From: Clostridium sp. CAG:448
GTDB lineage: Bacteria; Bacillota; Clostridia; Oscillospirales; CAG-272
NCBI GenBank assembly: GCA_000433415.1
Contig: FR890460.1
Coordinates: 1-11,480 of the forward strand
Length of the DNA: 11,480 bases
Reading direction: 5' to 3'
Made by a program: the position numbers and the translations under genes. The notes below the pieces were generated by a model. That model searched no databases and was not told the DNA's origin. It was given only the letters and a program-made list of their open reading frames with translations. Shown here one piece after another: positions 6,541-11,480 of the stretch; within the stretch, counting starts at the first letter, position 1, and each line of letters starts with the position of its first letter.

Positions 6541-7344
6541 ATGATGTATCCGGATGAAGAGATCAGACTGCTTTGCGCACGTCTGTCGGACCTGCAGGCG
6601 CGTGCCGAGCGGGGGGATTGCGCCTGTAGCCCGTTTCTGACCCCCCGGGAACAGTATTTCGGAATGCAGTTCTGCCGTGAGCAGGGGCTTGACGAACAGG
6701 CGTTTCTTTTCGGCGGCTGTCCGGGAACCGAACGGAACCGGATTGTCATTGCCCCGGCGTATCTTGCGGGATTTGACCGCGGGCAGATGCTTTGCGCACT
6801 TGCCGAGCCGCTTGCGGAAGCGGTCTGCGCGCTGCGGATCAGCGGGAGCGGTTTTGCGCGGCGGGAGCTGACGCACCGCGATTATCTCGGGGCGCTGCTT
6901 GCCTGCGGAATCGTGCGGGAGAGCCTTGGGGACATTGTGCCGGACGGCGCGGGCGGCGTATACCTGTTTTGTGACCGCACGGTCGGCAGGTATCTGTGCG
7001 AAACGCTTTCCTGCGTGGGGAGCGATCATGTGACGGTTGCATTTGCCGGACTGCCGGCGGATTTTTGCGTTGAACCGTCGTTTGTGCCGGTCGGCGGGAC
7101 GGTTGCCTCCGCAAGGCTGGACTGTATGGTTGCAGAGCTGACCGGGCTTTCGCGCGAGAAGGCGCAGAACGCCGTGCGCACCGGTCTTTGTGAATTGGAA
7201 TATGCGTGCGTGGACAAACCGGACAGGGAGATTGTGCCGCCGGCGCACCTTTCGGTGCGCGGGTACGGGAAATTCATCATCCGTTCGATCGGTCCCGCGA
7301 CCAAAAAGGGAAGACTCCGCTTTCAGGCGGATCGGTACCGATAA
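6541..7344 (+). CDS. ylmH: S4-domain RNA-binding protein YlmH
   Basis: A 267-residue homologue of B. subtilis YlmH, an S4-domain protein that binds ribosomal complexes and has been linked to ribosome-associated quality control. The N-terminal and middle parts carry the typical FLTPREQYF (32-40) and THRDYLGALLACGIVRESLGD (111-131) blocks. The C-terminal S4 fold covers about 187-247: ASARLDCMVAELTGLSREKA, then VRGYGKFII. A basic C-terminus (KKGRLRFQADRYR) could add RNA contacts. Two adjacent ATGs (6541 and 6544) could start the gene and neither has a convincing Shine-Dalgarno, so translation is probably coupled to yggT, whose stop lies 5 nt upstream. The next gene is ileS rather than divIVA, which is unusual for this cluster. 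Confidence 0.92.
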   Translation: MMYPDEEIRLLCARLSDLQARAERGDCACSPFLTPREQYFGMQFCREQGLDEQAFLFGGCPGTERNRIVIAPAYLAGFDRGQMLCALAEPLAEAVCALRISGSGFARRELTHRDYLGALLACGIVRESLGDIVPDGAGGVYLFCDRTVGRYLCETLSCVGSDHVTVAFAGLPADFCVEPSFVPVGGTVASARLDCMVAELTGLSREKAQNAVRTGLCELEYACVDKPDREIVPPAHLSVRGYGKFIIRSIGPATKKGRLRFQADRYR

Positions 7345-7388
7345 ATTATCTGACGATGCTGAAGAATTGAAAATAAAGGAGTAGAATT

Positions 7389-10184
7389 ATGTCCAAGGAT
7401 TACACCGGGAGCCTGAATTTACCGGTTACCGACTTTGCCATGCGGGCGAACCTGCCGCAGAGAGAACCGGAGATGCTCCGGTATTGGGAATCTGTTGATC
7501 TCTATCATACCATGCTGAAAAACAGTGCGGATAAGCCGCTGTTTATTCTGCACGACGGACCTCCCTTTTCCAACGGAAACATCCATATGGGAACTGCGAT
7601 GAACAAGACCCTGAAGGATTTTATCAATAAGTACAAGGCAATGACCGGTTATCGCGTGCCGTATGTGCCCGGATGGGACAACCACGGCATGCCGATTGAG
7701 TCTGCTATCATCAAACAGAACAAGATCGACCGCAAGAAGATGTCGATCCCGGAGTTCCGCACTGCCTGCCATCAGTTTGCGCAGAAGTATGTGGACATTC
7801 AGCGGGAACAGTTTATCCGCCTGGGCGTTCTGGGAGATTGGAAGCACCCGTATCTGACCATGGATCCCTCGTTTGAGGCAAGGGAGGTCAAGGTTTTCGG
7901 GGAGATGTACCGCAAGGGTTATATCTACAAGGGACTCAAGCCGGTCTACTGGTGCCCCAAAGACGAAACCGCGCTTGCAGAGGCGGAAATTGAGTACAAT
8001 ACCGACAAATGTACCTCCATTTATGTAAAATTCCGCATCTGTGACGACAAGGGAAAGCTTGCGGGTATTGATCTCGGCAACACCTACTTTGTGATCTGGA
8101 CCACGACCACCTGGACGCTTCCCGGCAACCTTGCCATTGCGCTTAATCCGACAGAGACTTATGCGGTTGTACGGGCGGAAAACGGGGAAAACTATATCGT
8201 TGCCGAGGCGCTGTGTGAAAAGACCATGCAGGAGGGCGGAATTGCGTCCTATGAGATTCTGAGGCGGATGCCCGGAAGCGAATTTGAGTATATGCGTGCA
8301 CGGCACCCGTTCCTTGACCGTGATTCTCTGATTGTCAACGCCGATTATGTCACCATGGATTCCGGTACCGGCTGTGTGCACACCGCGCCCGGCTTCGGTG
8401 CGGACGACTACCTGACCTGCAAGAGATACGGTATGGAAATCATTGTGCCGGTGGACGACCGCGGGTATCAGACCGCCGATGCCGGTAAGTATGCCGGAAT
8501 GTATTATGCCGCATCCAACGATGCCATTCTGGCGGATATGAAGGAATCCGGCGCGCTGTTTGCCTCCAAGGAGTTTGAGCACGAGTATCCGCACTGCTGG
8601 CGGTGCAAATCTCCGATCATTTTCCGGGCGACGCCGCAGTGGTTCTGTTCGGTGGAAGCATTCCGTGATCAGGCGGTTGCGGCATGCCATGAGGTCAAAT
8701 GGTTCCCGGGATGGGGCGAGGATCGCATGATCCAGATGATCCGTGAACGTGCCGACTGGTGTATCTCCCGTCAGCGTCAGTGGGGGCTTCCCATTCCCGT
8801 ATTTTACTGCAAAGACTGCGGGAAGCCGATCTGCAACGAGGAGAGCATCAACGCCGTTTCCGCGCTTTTCGCAAAGGAAGGCTCCAACGGCTGGTTTGCG
8901 CATGAGGCGGCGGAGATTCTGCCCGAGGGCGCTGCCTGCCCCTTCTGCGGCGGCAGTTCGTTTACAAAGGAAACCAATACGCTGGACGGTTGGTTTGACT
9001 CCGGTTCCACGCACTTTGCCGTGCTGGAGGACCGCGAGGGAATGCGTTGGCCTGCGGATGTCTATTTGGAAGGCGGCGACCAGTACCGTGGCTGGTTCCA
9101 GTCCTCTTTGCTGACGGCGGTCGGCGCCAAAGGACAGGGAGCTCCCTACCGCCAGGTGCTGACACACGGTTGGACCGTGGACGGCGAAGGAAAGGCAATG
9201 CACAAGTCGCTGGGCAATGTCATCAGCCCGGACGAAATGGTTAAGAAATACGGCGGCGACATTGTTCGTCTGTGGGCGGCATCCTCCGATTACCATGCCG
9301 ATGTCCGTTGCTCCGATGCCATTTTCAAGCAGCTCTCCGATTCTTACCGCAAGATCCGGAATACCGCACGTATTCTCTTGGCAAATCTGGGAGATTTCAA
9401 CCCGGATACCGACGCCGTGGCACCGGACGGCCTTGCAGAGCTGGACAAATGGATGCTTTCCCGTTATAACGGACTGATCCGGGAGTGCCGGGAGGCATAT
9501 GACTGTTATGAGTTCCACAATGCTTACCATGCGATCAACAATTTCTGCGCGATCGACCTTTCCAAGCTGTATGTGGATATTACAAAAGACCGCGTTTATA
9601 CCGAGCGTGCCGATTCGGTTGCAAGAAGAAGCGCGCAGACCGTGATGTATACCGTGATTTCGGGCATGACCCGCCTGATGGCGCCGATTCTTGCCTTTAC
9701 CGCCGAGGAGATTTGGCAGCATATGGCACACAAGGCGACCGATCAGACCGTGAGCGTCTTCCTGAATCAGATGCCCGAGCCGGACGCTGCCTGGGATTTC
9801 ACGGAGATTGCGGTTCACTGGGAGCGCCTGTTTGATCTGCGCGATGACGTCATGAAAGCACTGGAGGCGGCACGCGCGGCAAAGCTGATCGGAAAATCGC
9901 TGGATGCGGCAGTGTGCATTTACACCGAAAACGAAGAGATTTACAATCTGTTTGACGGATTCCGCAAGGAACTGCCGGCGGTGTTTATCACCTCCTTTGC
10001 CGATGTGCGCCGCGGCGCGGCACCGGCAGATGCGTTTACGGATACCGCGTCCGGTATCGCCGTCAGTGTTACGCCGGCACCCGGCTGTAAGTGCGACCGT
10101 TGCTGGAGCTATGTTTTGGAGGGCGAACGCACCGAGGATGGCGGTTTTATCTGCGAAAGATGTAAGAAGATTGTCATCGGCTGA
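7389..10184 (+). CDS. ileS: Isoleucine--tRNA ligase
   Basis: IleS charges tRNA-Ile with isoleucine in the cytoplasm and hydrolyses mischarged Val-tRNA. The protein has 931 residues, normal for bacterial IleS. HDGPPFSNGNIHMG (55-68) contains the class I HIGH-type site, here HMGT at 66-69. The CP1 editing domain is marked by the Thr-rich TTTTWTLPGN near 238-247 and GTGCVHTAPGFGADDY near 326-341. The catalytic core includes CISRQRQWGLPIPVFYC and GWFDSGSTHFAVL. The KMSKS-type loop is AMHKSLGN (603-610). The C-terminal zinc site has C902-x2-C905 and C922-x2-C925. AAAGGAG lies just before ATG 7389 at about 7 nt spacing. The 44-nt gap after ylmH has no T-box leader or clear promoter, so expression probably comes from upstream promoters. 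The motif variants HMGT and MHKS are within family range. Confidence 0.98.
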   Translation: MSKDYTGSLNLPVTDFAMRANLPQREPEMLRYWESVDLYHTMLKNSADKPLFILHDGPPFSNGNIHMGTAMNKTLKDFINKYKAMTGYRVPYVPGWDNHGMPIESAIIKQNKIDRKKMSIPEFRTACHQFAQKYVDIQREQFIRLGVLGDWKHPYLTMDPSFEAREVKVFGEMYRKGYIYKGLKPVYWCPKDETALAEAEIEYNTDKCTSIYVKFRICDDKGKLAGIDLGNTYFVIWTTTTWTLPGNLAIALNPTETYAVVRAENGENYIVAEALCEKTMQEGGIASYEILRRMPGSEFEYMRARHPFLDRDSLIVNADYVTMDSGTGCVHTAPGFGADDYLTCKRYGMEIIVPVDDRGYQTADAGKYAGMYYAASNDAILADMKESGALFASKEFEHEYPHCWRCKSPIIFRATPQWFCSVEAFRDQAVAACHEVKWFPGWGEDRMIQMIRERADWCISRQRQWGLPIPVFYCKDCGKPICNEESINAVSALFAKEGSNGWFAHEAAEILPEGAACPFCGGSSFTKETNTLDGWFDSGSTHFAVLEDREGMRWPADVYLEGGDQYRGWFQSSLLTAVGAKGQGAPYRQVLTHGWTVDGEGKAMHKSLGNVISPDEMVKKYGGDIVRLWAASSDYHADVRCSDAIFKQLSDSYRKIRNTARILLANLGDFNPDTDAVAPDGLAELDKWMLSRYNGLIRECREAYDCYEFHNAYHAINNFCAIDLSKLYVDITKDRVYTERADSVARRSAQTVMYTVISGMTRLMAPILAFTAEEIWQHMAHKATDQTVSVFLNQMPEPDAAWDFTEIAVHWERLFDLRDDVMKALEAARAAKLIGKSLDAAVCIYTENEEIYNLFDGFRKELPAVFITSFADVRRGAAPADAFTDTASGIAVSVTPAPGCKCDRCWSYVLEGERTEDGGFICERCKKIVIG

Positions 10185-10232
10185 GCGGCTATGCGCGCCG
10201 GTCTGCCGGAAATGACTCTCTGATTGTCCGCA

Positions 10233-10272
10233 AGGGGACCGGGACACGGTGTGTATACCGCCCCGGTCCTCT
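10233..10272 (+). terminator. Long hairpin between ileS and lspA (terminator- or attenuator-like)
   Basis: Bases 10233-10243 pair with 10262-10272 as an 11-bp stem (AGGGGACCGGG with CCCGGTCCTCT, one G-T wobble). Inside the loop, CGGT (10247-10250) pairs with ACCG (10257-10260), extending the structure. It is followed, after a short gap, by a T-rich stretch (TATTATTTT, 10276-10284). The U-tract is not immediately adjacent, so termination could be partial. The lspA ribosome binding site begins about 20 nt further on. It occupies the only sizeable gap in the + strand run (123 nt). Confidence 0.5.
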
Positions 10273-10307
10273 GCGTATTATTTTCCTTGAAAAGGGGGAA
10301 CCTATCC

Positions 10308-10922
10308 ATGCTTCTGAGTCTTGTGCTCCTTGTCCTTGTGGTTGCCGTGGATCAGATCACCAAGCACCTGACGGTGATCTATCTGCCGCATCCGGGGGAC
10401 TCCGTGGAGCTGATTCCCGGCTTTCTGCGACTGACCTATGTGCAGAATCCGGGCGCCGCGTTCGGTTCGCTGACCAACGCCCGGTGGTTGTTTATGCTCT
10501 GTTCCACCGTCCTGATCGTGGCGATTATCTGGTATTATATCCGGAAAAAACCGCAGAGCATGCTGGTACGCGCCGGCTTGATTTTGGTCTGCGGCGGCGG
10601 AATCGGCAATATGATTGACCGCATTTTTTACGGCTATGTGGTAGATATGATTGATTTTTACGGCATCTGGCAGTTTGTGTTCAATGCCGCGGATTCCTGC
10701 GTCTGCATCGGCGCCGGTTTGCTTGCCGTATACTGTCTGATCGGAATTTTCCGTGAAAAACAGGCACAAAAGGCGTCCGAAACCGCGGGAGTGGACGCGC
10801 CGGCGGAAGTTGCACAAATCAAAGAAACCGGGGAATCCGGAATTTCCGGAGAGAACGAAGCGCGCGGAGAGAACGGAGAAAGCGGAGCGGATGGCGATGA
10901 CGGAACAGAACATGACCGATGA
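10308..10922 (+). CDS. lspA: Lipoprotein signal peptidase (signal peptidase II)
   Basis: LspA is a membrane aspartyl protease that cleaves the signal peptide of prolipoproteins after diacylglyceryl modification of the lipobox Cys. The 204-residue protein has four hydrophobic segments (about 1-15, 60-78, 88-103, 129-147). It carries the family blocks VAVDQITKHL (12-21), VQNPGAAFG (45-53) and GGGIGNMIDRI (96-106). The expected catalytic aspartates are D113 in GYVVDMIDF and D129 in FNAADS. Residues 150-204 are an extra hydrophilic Gly/Glu/Asp-rich tail not seen in typical LspA (about 150-165 residues). The start is ATG 10308, with AAAGGGGG at 10291-10298 spaced 9 nt; a longer reading from 10224 has no family support. 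The tail-coding DNA carries an 18-bp repeat and overlaps the start of the next gene. Confidence 0.96.
   Translation: MLLSLVLLVLVVAVDQITKHLTVIYLPHPGDSVELIPGFLRLTYVQNPGAAFGSLTNARWLFMLCSTVLIVAIIWYYIRKKPQSMLVRAGLILVCGGGIGNMIDRIFYGYVVDMIDFYGIWQFVFNAADSCVCIGAGLLAVYCLIGIFREKQAQKASETAGVDAPAEVAQIKETGESGISGENEARGENGESGADGDDGTEHDR
10848..10875 (+). repeat. Direct repeat GGAGAGAACG in the lspA tail
   Basis: The 10-mer GGAGAGAACG occurs at 10848-10857 and again at 10866-10875, an 18-bp (six-codon) period that encodes the GENEAR/GENGES part of the LspA tail. Further GGAG copies follow at 10875-10878 and 10884-10887. The purine-rich run leads straight into the start of the rluD-family gene and resembles a series of Shine-Dalgarno sequences. 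Confidence 0.6.
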
Positions 10923-11480
10923 AGAAGAGCTGTCCGTCACGCTGACCGTCCTGCCGCAACAGGCAGGGGAACGGCTGGACGCATTCGCGGCGGCGGAAAG
11001 CGCACTGTCCCGCTCCGCGGCGGCAAAGCTGATTGAAGACGGGCAGATTACGGTCAACGGTGCGCGTGCGGCGAAAAATTACCGGCTGCGCGCCGGGGAT
11101 GTGATCGAGATCGATGAACCCGAGCCGATTCCGGCAGACGCACAGCCGGAGGAAATTCCGCTGGATATCGTTTATGAGGATGATGACATCATTGTCATCA
11201 ATAAGCCGACGGGGATGGTGGTGCATCCCGCGCCCGGAAATCCGAACGGGACGCTGGTCAACGCACTGCTCTGGCATTGCGGCGGGCATCTGTCCGGTAT
11301 CGGTGGGGTGATTCGCCCGGGAATCGTACACCGGATTGACAAGGACACCAGCGGGTTGTTGGTTGTTGCCAAAAACGATGCGGCACACGCCGCCCTTGCC
11401 GCGCAGATTCGGGTACATGCGGTCAGGCGGGTGTATACCGCGCTTTGCATCGGCAACTTCCGCGAAGAAGAGGGAACCGT
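10897..11480 (+). CDS. RluD/RluA-family pseudouridine synthase, 5' part (runs off right edge)
   Basis: The first 194 codons of a protein that isomerises uridine to pseudouridine, probably in 23S rRNA. An N-terminal S4 RNA-binding domain covers about residues 25-75 (GERLDAFAAAESALSRSAA, then DGQITVNG). The RluA-type catalytic domain then begins with IVYEDDDIIVINKPTGMVVHP. The catalytic aspartate is D148 in HRIDKDTSGLLVVAKN (145-160). S4 plus RluA order is that of RluD and B. subtilis YlyB, and ylyB also follows lspA in Bacillus. ATG 10897 is preferred: GGAG at 10884-10887 lies 9 nt upstream. ATG 10891 and ATG 10912 are in-frame alternatives. The gene overlaps the lspA end by 26 nt in a different frame, suggesting coupled translation. 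The frame is open to the window edge. Which rRNA site it modifies cannot be told from the sequence. Confidence 0.95.
   Translation, partial: MTEQNMTDEEELSVTLTVLPQQAGERLDAFAAAESALSRSAAAKLIEDGQITVNGARAAKNYRLRAGDVIEIDEPEPIPADAQPEEIPLDIVYEDDDIIVINKPTGMVVHPAPGNPNGTLVNALLWHCGGHLSGIGGVIRPGIVHRIDKDTSGLLVVAKNDAAHAALAAQIRVHAVRRVYTALCIGNFREEEGT

Noticed and set aside
7345..7388. T-box riboswitch before ileS
   Set aside because: T-box leaders regulate many ileS genes in Bacillota, but this gap is only 44 nt and contains no T-box sequence or terminator.
7419..10247. A 942-codon open frame on the minus strand covering all of ileS
   Set aside because: It mirrors the certain ileS gene. Its translation has no recognisable domain, and long antisense open frames are expected in G+C-rich genes with biased codon use.
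10224..10307. N-terminal extension of lspA by 28 codons
   Set aside because: ATG 10308 has a strong ribosome binding site and begins at the first membrane segment. The extension overlaps the hairpin and has no family similarity.

Overview
The window is a compact, G+C-rich bacterial chromosome segment. Its gene content and order point to the Bacillota, most likely class Clostridia and perhaps an Oscillospiraceae-like lineage. The main evidence is the ylm cell-division cluster (yggS/ylmE, sepF/ylmF, yggT/ylmG, ylmH) followed by ileS, lspA and an rluD-type gene, which is essentially the Bacillus subtilis order. The lineage call is inference from gene order and protein style; no marker in the window fixes genus or species. 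I see no mobile element, CRISPR array, rRNA or tRNA.

Layout: the left edge holds the 5' part of a leftward dapA (lysine/diaminopimelate synthesis). A divergent intergenic region of about 120 bp carries a near-consensus extended -10 promoter pointing right. From there every gene is on the + strand, with overlaps or short gaps: queA (tRNA queuosine), an MBL-fold hydrolase, miaA (tRNA i6A37), an unassigned HlyD-like membrane-anchored protein, yggS, sepF, yggT, ylmH, ileS, lspA and a partial rluD-family pseudouridine synthase. The longest non-coding stretch is the 123 bp between ileS and lspA, which contains a strong hairpin. No gap exceeds 300 bp.

Function: the run combines tRNA modification and charging (queA, miaA, ileS), ribosome or rRNA-linked S4-domain proteins (ylmH, rluD), divisome factors (sepF, yggT), PLP homeostasis (yggS) and lipoprotein maturation (lspA). 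It looks like one long housekeeping operon with at least one likely internal promoter, a very good sigma-A-type match inside yggS that would feed sepF and the genes after it.

Most notable points: (1) miaA is broken by a single extra base in a run of ten Gs, which may be an assembly error, a real mutation, or a switchable or slippage site. (2) There is a TTGACA-N17-CATAAT promoter inside yggS. (3) An HlyD-like protein with no transporter partner sits at the head of the division genes. (4) divIVA is missing from its usual place between ylmH and ileS. (5) SepF has a 60-residue, almost purely acidic tail paired with a basic Pro/Ala-rich linker. (6) A long hairpin lies between ileS and lspA. I found nothing that amounts to a clear new multi-gene system; the HlyD-like and MBL-fold genes are the only members without a known role.
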